The notes below the pieces were generated by a model. That model worked only from the letters and a program-made list of their open reading frames with translations, was not told where the DNA came from and did no database searches. From IMG/VR virus record IMGVR_UViG_3300042934_000449, positions 1-39,001 of that record: a DNA stretch of 39,001 bases; one strand, written 5' to 3'. Source of the stretch: a virus. Made by a program: the position numbers and the translations under genes. Shown here in pieces: positions 32,197 to 39,001 of this stretch. The first letter of the stretch is position 1. Each line of letters begins with the position of its first letter.

Positions 32197-32862
32197 ATGA
32201 GAAAGCCAATTAACATCGGCCCCGCCGTCAAGCGGCGGCGGCAAGCCTTGGGCTGGACGCTGCAACGTGTCTGCGACGAAACCGGGGGCGCGCTGTATAC
32301 CGGTTATCTAAGCGACATCGAAAAGGACAAGTCGAACCCCACCATCGACAAGGCGCACGCCATCGCCACGGTGCTTGGCACGACGATCGATGAACTGATT
32401 CAAGAAAGCACCGGCAGCGACGTCGCCAGGGCGCCAACGGAGCATGCCACCCGCGCGCCCGTTTTGCCGTGGGAAATGGTCGTTGACTGGCTGCAAAACC
32501 CTGATATTTCAAGGCTTCCAGGCGGTACGCCGTGGGAGGTCCCTCTCGACAGCAAGAGCCGACGCGGTTTCTACCTGCGCCTTAATGACGAGTCGATGCA
32601 CGCACCGGCCGGGCCAGCGTTCCCCAACGGGGCGTTGATCTTTGTCGACCCCGAGCTACAACCCCAGGTCAATGACTTCGTCGTCGGCTACTGCGACGAC
32701 CCGACCGCGCCGACCTTTAAAAAGCTGGTCAAGAGTGGGTCGCAGCTCTACTTGCAAGCCCTCAATCCGCAGTTTCCGGTCGTGCAAATCGATGGCAATT
32801 TTCGCGCGATTGGGGTAGTGATAGGCATGGCAATGAGGACGGCACGAGGCCTGATTCGATAA
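32197..32862 (+). CDS. XRE-S24 (CI/LexA-like) prophage repressor
   Basis: This 221-aa protein has an N-terminal helix-turn-helix (residues 8-66: AVKRRRQALGWTLQRVCDETG, LSDIEKDKSNPTIDKAHAIA) and a C-terminal S24 peptidase-like domain with Ser133 (LNDESMHAP) and Lys175 (TFKKLVKSG). It is divergent to the early genes and should keep the lytic genes off. In many relatives this part reads like PxxSWVQAGxW, with the Ala-Gly cut site; here it is PVLPWEMVVDW, with Val95-Val96 in that place. So self-cleavage at the usual bond may be lost. The start has GGAGG 11 bases upstream; an earlier ATG at 32173 lies before that site. Confidence 0.9.
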   Translation: MRKPINIGPAVKRRRQALGWTLQRVCDETGGALYTGYLSDIEKDKSNPTIDKAHAIATVLGTTIDELIQESTGSDVARAPTEHATRAPVLPWEMVVDWLQNPDISRLPGGTPWEVPLDSKSRRGFYLRLNDESMHAPAGPAFPNGALIFVDPELQPQVNDFVVGYCDDPTAPTFKKLVKSGSQLYLQALNPQFPVVQIDGNFRAIGVVIGMAMRTARGLIR

Positions 32863-32902
32863 ACAGACAAAGCGGTTTCACTGAATAGAGAGAAACGGAT
32901 AG

Positions 32903-32931
32903 ACTAGCGCTCGACCGCTAGTTTTCTTTTT
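32903..32931 (+). terminator. Intrinsic terminator after the repressor
   Basis: ACTAGCG (32903-32909) pairs with CGCTAGT (32916-32922), followed by TTTCTTTTT. It lies 40 bases after the repressor stop. Confidence 0.85.
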
Positions 32932-32943
32932 CGCGCAAACGCA

Positions 32944-32974
32944 AAAAGGCCGGGGTTACCAGCCCCGGCCTTTT
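32944..32974. terminator. Second, bidirectional terminator
   Basis: AAAAGGCCGGGG (32944-32955) pairs with CCCCGGCCTTTT (32963-32974), a perfect 12-bp stem with A- and T-runs in its arms. It isolates the repressor region from repA. Confidence 0.85.
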
Positions 32975-33124
32975 CGCTTGATCCACCCCAAAGGATGACC
33001 CCACAACCATCCACCTGTTGTATCGAGATTCCTGTTTTAGCGGGCAGGCATCACGAAAGGCAAACGGCGCAAATACTTCTTCAACGTCGCCAGTTTAGGG
33101 TCATCCGGGAGTGAGTCAAGCTAG
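32975..33124. other. Leader between terminators and repA
   Basis: No gene is seen in these 150 bases, which with the preceding terminators make up the 302-bp gap between repressor and repA. GGATGACCCC (32993-33002) and its partial inverse GGGTCATCC (33098-33106) flank it, so a long-range hairpin is possible. A repA promoter must lie here or at repeat site F. Confidence 0.4.
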
Positions 33125-33154
33125 TGCGTTTTTGCGCTTTTGCGTTTTTACGCA
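33125..33154. repeat. Dispersed repeat, site F, before repA
   Basis: TGCGTTTTTGCGC, TTTTGCG and GCGTTTTTACGCA lie in direct order and end 10 bases before the repA start codon. The site overlaps the ribosome-binding zone, so protein binding here could repress repA. Confidence 0.65.
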
Positions 33155-33164
33155 TAGGGGCAGA

Positions 33165-36100
33165 ATGGACACGAAACACCCGAACGCCTTGGCGGCGTTC
33201 TATCAAGAACGGTTCAACTCCAGACCGGAGGACCTTGTCGACTACTGCTACGCCGAGATCAACGCGGCAGCGGCAGACGTCGGGCTCGATTGGTCGTCAA
33301 TTTGCAATGCCGTGAGATTCACGGCAAACCCAAATTTGTCGCAGTACCGGGGCAAGATCAAACCCACGGAGAAAAAGCACAGGGGCAAGCTGGCTGCCTG
33401 GGCGGACCTGCGCAAGATCCGGCTTAACGACGGTCCCGAGGTCGAGCTCCCGTTCCTTACCTTCAACAACAATAACCACGTCGTCGGCGCCAGCCATTGG
33501 AGCGGCTGGGATGCGCTTCTTAACCTGTACCGCCTACAGGGCGGCATAGTGCCATCGGGCGAGCAGGAGCGCTGGAAGAAACAGCAAGCCGAGAAAGCGG
33601 CCAAGCGCGCCGAGCGCCAGGCGGAGGCCGATCGCTTAGAGCGTGAGAATCACGCTCGCCGCGAATCTGAATTGGCGGCCTTCGAGGCGGCCTGGTTCAA
33701 AGGCGGTCGTCACGAGTTCGGCATTCTCGACCGTAACGGGCGGCCCGCCACTGACGCGGTCGAGGTCCTGGGCGACGAAGACGGAACGGCGCCTTACCTG
33801 CAAAAGAAACAAATCGGGGACGTGGCCAAGCACTGCCGCTTGCAGCGCATGCGCGATCGCATGGGCGAGTTTACGGCCATTCCACTGTTCGACATCCACG
33901 GCAATTTCGGCGGTATCCAGCGGCTCTACGCTGACAAAAAGATGCAGGGTACAGGCGTTAAAATGGACGGTCTCCATTTCATCCTCGGCAGCCTCGAGAA
34001 AGCCGACCGCATCTACAGCGCCGAGGGTTTCGCAACGGGCGCCAGCATCTACCTTGCAGAGCTCGCAGCGAAAAAGAACGTTGCCGTGATTATCACGCTC
34101 AGCGCCGGCAACTTGGTAAAGGTGCTGGCCAAGTACAAGCGCCTTTGCCCAGAGCTCAAGATCATCAACGCCGCCGATAATGACCGGTGGAAGCCTCGGG
34201 CCGGCAACGCCGGACACTTGGTCGCTCTCGAGGTCCACCGCGATTTCGGCTACCACTCTCAAATGCCCGACTTCGTTTACGCGGGCATGACGCCCGAGGA
34301 AGTAGCCGAAGCACTGCGCACCGAGAAAGGTCCGACCGACTGGAACGACTACCACCTGCGACACGGCCTAAAAGCCACGTCCAAGGCCTTGCGCTCGCTC
34401 TGCTCGATAAAGTCCGAGAGCGACTATTTCCTGTACTGCCTCCAGCGCGTTGCCGTGAGCAAGGCCACAGACGAGCGGGCCGCGCTTACGGCCGTGAGCG
34501 CCGGCATGTTGCAGGCGCCTATCAAGTACGGCACGCAGCAAGTTATCGATATGGTCTTGTCCCGCTTGCCGGCTGGCTTTTCGGGCAACGTCTTCAAGAT
34601 CAAGCGCCGGGCGCTCTGGCTGGCCAAAATCAAGTTGAACGAGGCTCAGCAACTGCGCGGCTTTTCACCCGCAGCCCTTGCACGCCCAGGCGTCCGCCAC
34701 ATCAAGATCAAAGGCATCCGTGGTCAGCATGGCGAGACGCTGATCCCCGATCACGTCGCGGACCTGGTCGAGTCCCTCGACGGGTGCATCATCACCCGCG
34801 CGCCGATGGGCAGCGGCAAAACTGAAAAACTGATCGGCCCAGTGATGCGAAACTCAGCGCGCGCCGGTTACCTGGCGCACCGCATCACACTGATGGACGA
34901 CGCCGCGAACCGCCTCAAGATTCGCCACTATCAGGACGTGATGGGCTTCGAGCTGCGCGACGTCACCCACATGGCCTGTTGCGTCAACTCGATTACCAAC
35001 TCCAAGTTCTACAACACCACGACCGAGCGCAACTGGTTTACCACCCTTGAAACCCTTTGCATTGACGAGGCAAGCCAGGTAGTTCGGCATATCACCAGCG
35101 GGCCGGTTGACGGGCCGGTGCGCGTAATGGACACCATGCTCGATGCAATGGCTAAGGCCAAGCGCGTTTTGCTGTGCGATGCCGATGCGAACGACTCCGT
35201 TATCAGCCTGTGCGAGCAGGCATGCCCGGGCACGCCGATCACCATCATCGAAATAGACGGGTGCATGGACCACGTCGAGGTACGCTTCGGCGATACCGAC
35301 GAAGTATGGCAAAAGGCTCTCGAGTTGATAAACGCAGGTGAGCGGGTGCTTGTGGCCAGCGATTCCGCCGAGCAGGCGAAAAAGCTGGCGGTGCTGGCCC
35401 TGGAAAAGGACCCCGAAAAGCGCCTCCTGCTGATCTATCGCGACTCCAAGTCAGACCCGGAGGTCGAGTCTTTCCTCGCAAACCCGAGCGACGAAGCAGT
35501 CAATTATGACGTGCTGATCTACTCGCCTGCGATCAGCTCCGGCGTATCGATGACTACCCCCCATTTCCAGTACCATATCGGGCTTTTCAGCGGAAATACG
35601 GTAGGCCCAAGTGATGCCGTGCAAATGCTTCGCCGCGATCGTACCGCCCGTAAATACTTGCTCGGGATTGGCCACAGTAGCGTGCAGCGCAATACAGACC
35701 GCGAGGCTATCTATCGCGGTCTCCTGGCGGCTGATGACATCTCGTGCGCCTATGAGGAAACCTCTGACGACATCCTTCTCCGGCGCAAGAAAACCGCATT
35801 CGACGAGCTCTACCTCTCGTGCCTGGCCACCGAGAACCTGGCTAAAAACAACTTCGCCAATAATCTCTTGCTGATGCTCTATGCGGACGGCTACAAGGTC
35901 GCACGCATGGCAGGCGACCCCCTGCTGGCAAAGCTCTCGCGCAAAAACCGCAAGCGTGCCGGCGAGCTCGTCTTCACCCAGCGGCTCGCACTGATCGACA
36001 GCGTTACCACTCCGAGCGACGACGAGTTCGTCAGGCTCAACCGGATGGACGTGCGCAGCGAAGCAGAATCAGCCAGGATCGACCGGTACAAGATCGAAAA

Positions 36101-36938
36101 CCAACTCGGTGTTGAGACCATCCGGGCGGATGATGTCGCATTCTACGACGACAACGGTATCCGCAAGGTCATCGCCCTCGAGCTGCTGCAGGCGACCGAG
36201 GCGCAGGCTCTCGCGTTCGATCGCGCCCAGCGCAAGGCAAACACCACCCTTACGAAAACGCGCTTCAAGGCGCCCGCGCGGGCCTTCCTGCGCGATGTCT
36301 TCGAGATCCTGGGCGTTGACCCTATGACCGGCGTGGGCGAGTTCTCCTCGGATGCTTGCCGCCAGGTACTGGCCAAGATCACCGAGACGCAAGCGTCGAC
36401 AGAAATGTACAACGCCCTAAACCTGGGCAAGATCGTGACGCATGGTGCCAAGCGCTGCTGCCCGACAACAGTCGTAAAGTCCATCCTGCAACGCTTGGGC
36501 CTCGAGGTTGGCAAACGCAAGAGCAAGGGCGGATGGCTGCATAGCATCAAGGCCGACGACTGGTCTTTCATCACTGGTTATGTGCGCCAGCGCGCGGCCA
36601 AGGGCGTGCATTCGTTGACTACGCACGAGCACCCATGCCCACACGAGCCGAGGCTCTCTACAGATTCCGCAGCCCCGGCCGTTACCCTCGACGCGAGGGA
36701 TACTTTGCAGTGTGGTGTTATAGAACCAGATGCAAAGTATCCCTCACTCGAGCAACGCGAGCGTATCTATGCCGCTGCCCGCTCTGCCGCCGCACCGCTC
36801 GGTAATTCCTTGTCGAGGTTGATCGAGGAGCTCGAGCCGGAGGTCCGCAACGGGTTTGCGAGTGATGGCGCCGACCGTGCGCACATTCGGTTCATCTTGC
36901 AGCACGTAGACCGGGCGCTCGCCGCGTATCGGGATTGA
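33165..36938 (+). CDS. repA: RepA replication protein (primase-helicase)
   Basis: This 1257-aa multidomain protein resembles N15 RepA-type replication proteins. The N-terminal part has a charged coiled coil (about 150-200), then a Toprim primase domain with the glutamate motif AEGFATG (about 286) and NAADND (about 335). A helicase follows, with Walker A APMGSGKTEK (about 546), Walker B CIDEAS (about 632), and a late motif YSPAISSGVS / QMLRRDRT (about 790-822), as in the plasmid CyRepA1/origin-binding helicase type. In N15 the origin lies inside repA; this may apply here. ATG 33165 follows AGGGG; a longer frame runs back through repeat site F. Confidence 0.93.
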   Translation: MDTKHPNALAAFYQERFNSRPEDLVDYCYAEINAAAADVGLDWSSICNAVRFTANPNLSQYRGKIKPTEKKHRGKLAAWADLRKIRLNDGPEVELPFLTFNNNNHVVGASHWSGWDALLNLYRLQGGIVPSGEQERWKKQQAEKAAKRAERQAEADRLERENHARRESELAAFEAAWFKGGRHEFGILDRNGRPATDAVEVLGDEDGTAPYLQKKQIGDVAKHCRLQRMRDRMGEFTAIPLFDIHGNFGGIQRLYADKKMQGTGVKMDGLHFILGSLEKADRIYSAEGFATGASIYLAELAAKKNVAVIITLSAGNLVKVLAKYKRLCPELKIINAADNDRWKPRAGNAGHLVALEVHRDFGYHSQMPDFVYAGMTPEEVAEALRTEKGPTDWNDYHLRHGLKATSKALRSLCSIKSESDYFLYCLQRVAVSKATDERAALTAVSAGMLQAPIKYGTQQVIDMVLSRLPAGFSGNVFKIKRRALWLAKIKLNEAQQLRGFSPAALARPGVRHIKIKGIRGQHGETLIPDHVADLVESLDGCIITRAPMGSGKTEKLIGPVMRNSARAGYLAHRITLMDDAANRLKIRHYQDVMGFELRDVTHMACCVNSITNSKFYNTTTERNWFTTLETLCIDEASQVVRHITSGPVDGPVRVMDTMLDAMAKAKRVLLCDADANDSVISLCEQACPGTPITIIEIDGCMDHVEVRFGDTDEVWQKALELINAGERVLVASDSAEQAKKLAVLALEKDPEKRLLLIYRDSKSDPEVESFLANPSDEAVNYDVLIYSPAISSGVSMTTPHFQYHIGLFSGNTVGPSDAVQMLRRDRTARKYLLGIGHSSVQRNTDREAIYRGLLAADDISCAYEETSDDILLRRKKTAFDELYLSCLATENLAKNNFANNLLLMLYADGYKVARMAGDPLLAKLSRKNRKRAGELVFTQRLALIDSVTTPSDDEFVRLNRMDVRSEAESARIDRYKIENQLGVETIRADDVAFYDDNGIRKVIALELLQATEAQALAFDRAQRKANTTLTKTRFKAPARAFLRDVFEILGVDPMTGVGEFSSDACRQVLAKITETQASTEMYNALNLGKIVTHGAKRCCPTTVVKSILQRLGLEVGKRKSKGGWLHSIKADDWSFITGYVRQRAAKGVHSLTTHEHPCPHEPRLSTDSAAPAVTLDARDTLQCGVIEPDAKYPSLEQRERIYAAARSAAAPLGNSLSRLIEELEPEVRNGFASDGADRAHIRFILQHVDRALAAYRD

Positions 36939-37040
36939 CCCACCGTCGGTCGGGAGGATTAGCGCCAGCATAGGCGCTGGCCGGGATGCTTAAACCGGCC
37001 GGCGTCTTGCATCTACTCCCGAAGCGTCAAGGGTATTACA

Positions 37041-37056
37041 CTGTATACTCATACAG
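37041..37056. promoter_or_regulatory. LexA (SOS) box overlapping a -10 element
   Basis: CTGTATACTCATACAG fits CTG-N10-CAG and differs from the ideal CTGTATATATATACAG at three central positions. TATACT within it is a good -10 box, so LexA would block the promoter directly. It lies 38 bases before the 93-aa gene. Confidence 0.82.
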
Positions 37057-37093
37057 GCATTACATTGCCACTAGTAGGGAGGGACGACCTATA

Positions 37094-37375
37094 ATGCAAC
37101 CGCTGGATAGAATCGACGGGGCCTCGCAGCTCCTGCGCAGAGTAGATGCAGTATTGGCCATGATGCTTCAGGTTGGCCCGGATGCCCGCCTTGGACAGGT
37201 CATGGAAACGAACGGGCTGATTAGGGACGAGATCGGCAGGGCGCTCGCGATCCTCGAGGGAGGGGACCAAGAAAGCGCCAGCCTAGAAGGGACTGCCGGG
37301 CTAGCGCCTGCGGCAGTAATGCCAGCCCAAGGAGGGGCGGAGGTGTTGCCTCTTAGGCCTTCACTGCGAGGTTAA
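37094..37375 (+). CDS. SOS-controlled small protein, antirepressor candidate (93 aa)
   Basis: This 93-aa gene lies behind a LexA box, between repA and the protelomerase. It starts MQPLDRIDGASQLLRRVDAVLAMM after AGGGAGG. Residues 1-60 look like a helical domain (LGQVMETNGLIRDEIGRALAILEGG); the rest is Ala/Pro-rich. In phages such as 186, a LexA-controlled antirepressor (Tum) induces the prophage. A similar role is suggested here by the LexA box and by the repressor's altered cut site, but no motif proves it. The 3' end overlaps the protelomerase 3' end by 23 bases, on the other strand. Confidence 0.68.
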   Translation: MQPLDRIDGASQLLRRVDAVLAMMLQVGPDARLGQVMETNGLIRDEIGRALAILEGGDQESASLEGTAGLAPAAVMPAQGGAEVLPLRPSLRG

Positions 37376-38954
37376 AGGCCTCACGCGACGCCGCCATACG
37401 GTCTGCATCCTTCGCGGTCGCGACCTCAACCCCATTGATGCTGGCCACTGCAACCCACTCCCCGTCCTCTGCTCGATGCGACGTAATATGGGGCCTGGCT
37501 TTGGCCACCACAGGCGGGACTTTCGCCACTGTACTGACCGCGTGCGCCGGCACAGCCAGCGCGTCAGCCGCGATCTCTAGATACTCCTTGATGTTGGGCC
37601 GGTAGCTGCCCACGTTTACAGATATTGCGCGTTGATTGATCTTCACGAGAGGATCAGCCTCGATCGCCGATTTAACCCACTCATGGATACGCTCGAGCCC
37701 TGCGCGGCCTTTGATTTTCGGGTGCTCGTCAAGAGAATTTAGACCCTCGAGGCGGCTCGCGAACTTGGGCTGATCGACCGTTTCCTCGTCCGTATACTGG
37801 ACCTTGAACTGCTTGTAACTCTCCTGGGTTTCGAGATCCTCATGGCCGAGCATTTCCCGCCAGAACACCTCGGCGCTTTTTTTCGCCCACCGCTGGTCCT
37901 GGGTGAAGTGGGTCTCGAAAACGATTCGAGCCCATATCGCCCGCGTGTCCTTGAAAACCCGTGATTCATCACGGAAAACACGTTTGACAAGGGTATTCAG
38001 GGTTTTGGCTGTGCGGCGGTTCACCTCTGTTGCATCGAGCCCCTGCAACCCCGCACCCTCTGGCAACCGGCGCATGCGATCAACAGCATCGAGGACGATG
38101 TCAGCGGCCACGAGGGTATAGATTCGGTAGCTCGAGTCATAGTCGACGCCCAGGCGCTGTTTAGCCTGGCCGCTGAACTCGAGCTCGAACTCGCCGGCCT
38201 TCTTAAAACGGCCTTGTGTCAGCACCTCGAACGCGCGTCGCCCGGTGACCATGGCGATTCCAAGGGCCAGATGGGAAAAGGTGCTCGATGCGAGCATTTC
38301 GGCGGCTGTGCGCACGTACCAGTGATAGCCGATGTCGATTGTGTTTACCGCCTTGTTTTCGAGAACAGCGGCTGCGTGCTCGGCCATCTGGTCACGAGTC
38401 AACGTCGGCAGGCTCAAATGGCGCATGATCTCGTGATCGATTTTCATCGCCTTTACGTCTAGGTAGGCAGCGTTCGTGCCGCCTCGCTTGATCTTGTTTT
38501 TCAGGTCTCGATACGCCAGGCGCAGGGGAACAATGTCGGTCGTTTCCGCCATTGTCTGGAAGTCCTCGGCGTACTCCGGGTAGTGCTTGGCCATGCGCCG
38601 ACAGGTTTCCTCAATGGAGTGGTGCCGCCAGTTCTGCGCCTGGACAGCGTTGCGCAGCCTGGTCAGGTAGCGGCGGTAGCTCGAGGCCTTGAGCTTATCC
38701 TCGGGAGCCTTGCGACCGTCTTCGTATAGTTTCGTCTTGATCTTCTGCGCCAGGCGCGCGATGCGCTTGGTCTTTTCACCACGACTAATGCTCTCGTCGC
38801 CATCGATCCGTTCGACCTCCTCGATCATGAACGCGATGATGTCATCGAGCACCACCTTTTGCCGTGTCTGCCCTCCATAGTTGCCGTATCCATGATCTGG
38901 CTGATCGAGCGGTGTGCGAGCGACTGCGGTATCACCTTTGGTCTTGCTGGCCAT
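37353..38954 (-). CDS. tel: Protelomerase (telomere resolvase)
   Basis: This 533-aa enzyme cuts replicated telomeres and seals them as hairpins, so that the prophage stays a linear plasmid. It matches the TelN/TelK family in length and layout. The likely catalytic residues are R240 (VTGRRAFEV), K265 (SGQAKQR), R338 (KDTRAIWAR), H371 (MLGHEDLE) and the nucleophile Y380 (QESYKQF). The C-terminal third holds a DNA-binding part (LVKINQRAISVNVGSYRPNIKEYL). The start has AGGGGAGGG upstream and lies 47 bases from the window end, next to the candidate telomere repeats. Confidence 0.96.
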   Translation of the reverse strand: MASKTKGDTAVARTPLDQPDHGYGNYGGQTRQKVVLDDIIAFMIEEVERIDGDESISRGEKTKRIARLAQKIKTKLYEDGRKAPEDKLKASSYRRYLTRLRNAVQAQNWRHHSIEETCRRMAKHYPEYAEDFQTMAETTDIVPLRLAYRDLKNKIKRGGTNAAYLDVKAMKIDHEIMRHLSLPTLTRDQMAEHAAAVLENKAVNTIDIGYHWYVRTAAEMLASSTFSHLALGIAMVTGRRAFEVLTQGRFKKAGEFELEFSGQAKQRLGVDYDSSYRIYTLVAADIVLDAVDRMRRLPEGAGLQGLDATEVNRRTAKTLNTLVKRVFRDESRVFKDTRAIWARIVFETHFTQDQRWAKKSAEVFWREMLGHEDLETQESYKQFKVQYTDEETVDQPKFASRLEGLNSLDEHPKIKGRAGLERIHEWVKSAIEADPLVKINQRAISVNVGSYRPNIKEYLEIAADALAVPAHAVSTVAKVPPVVAKARPHITSHRAEDGEWVAVASINGVEVATAKDADRMAASREAFNLAVKA

Positions 38955-38970
38955 GCTATGCCCTCCCCTT

Positions 38971-39001
38971 GGTATGCACTTTAAACCCTAGCTCCAATTA
39001 T
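38971..39001. other. Right-end half of candidate telomere inverted repeat
   Basis: GTATGCAC (38972-38979) is the inverse of GTGCATAC at positions 8-15, and CCC (38986-38988) faces GGG at 1-3. If the window ends are joined, an imperfect palindrome of about 45 bp forms, with a TAGCTCCAATTAT centre. It also overlaps the promoter zone of the protelomerase gene. Confidence 0.5.

Noticed and set aside
1-39001. tRNA genes, integrase, attachment site or insertion sequences
   Set aside because: None was seen. Absence of an integrase agrees with a plasmid prophage, though a careful tRNA search was not possible by eye.

Overview
The window looks like the nearly complete genome of a temperate phage that is kept as a linear plasmid with hairpin ends (an N15-like 'phage-plasmid'). 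Three plasmid modules support this: a protelomerase (38954-37353, minus), a large RepA-type primase/helicase (33165-36938, plus) and a small ParA with a short partner protein (437-1377, plus). The virion genes are those of a contractile-tailed myovirus. They combine a lambda-type packaging and portal set and a protease-capsid fusion with a P2-type tail and baseplate. From general knowledge, the closest known plan is that of the VHML / VP882 / phiHAP-1 group (linear-plasmid myoviruses of about 38-43 kb). High G+C, a CTG-N10-CAG LexA box and a tail-fibre N-terminus of a type common in Pseudomonas phages suggest a gammaproteobacterial host, perhaps Pseudomonas. The host is an inference.

Layout. 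1-436: a gene-free, repeat-rich region with nested inverted repeats that could belong to the telomere resolution site, then short direct repeats and an inverted repeat just before parA. 437-2131: a rightward par operon of five genes with overlapping or close ends. 2141-2181: a two-way terminator. 2181-28299: one very long leftward late operon. Read in its own direction it runs holin, endolysin, Rz/Rz1, two accessory genes, small and large terminase, head-joining protein, portal, protease-capsid fusion, neck and tail-completion genes, baseplate V-W-J-I, tail fibre, fibre assembly protein, a membrane protein, sheath, tube, E/E' chaperone with a -1 frameshift, tape measure, U, X and D. 28300-28512: a leader with a possible promoter and strong hairpins, resembling the lambda pR'-tR' region. 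28513-32049: leftward early/regulatory genes, including a Q-like antiterminator candidate, a TraR/DksA-like zinc finger and several unknowns. 32197-32862: a divergent XRE-S24 repressor. 33165-36938: repA. 37094-37375: a 93-aa gene behind a LexA box. 38954-37353: the protelomerase, convergent with the 93-aa gene.

How it fits together. ParA and its partner would segregate the prophage plasmid, RepA replicates it, and the protelomerase cuts and seals replicated telomeres. The repressor holds the lytic genes off. Its usual Ala-Gly self-cleavage position reads Val-Val, while a separate small gene carries a near-consensus LexA box, so SOS induction may act through a LexA-controlled small protein rather than through repressor self-cleavage. 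After induction, the leftward early genes would make the Q-like protein, which would let transcription pass the leader hairpins and continue through the late operon.

The two most striking unexplained signals are a family of A/T-core repeats (core GCGTTTTTACG) at six places next to parA, the terminase operon, repA and early genes, and a strong excess of the hexamer CTCGAG everywhere except the tail-fibre region.
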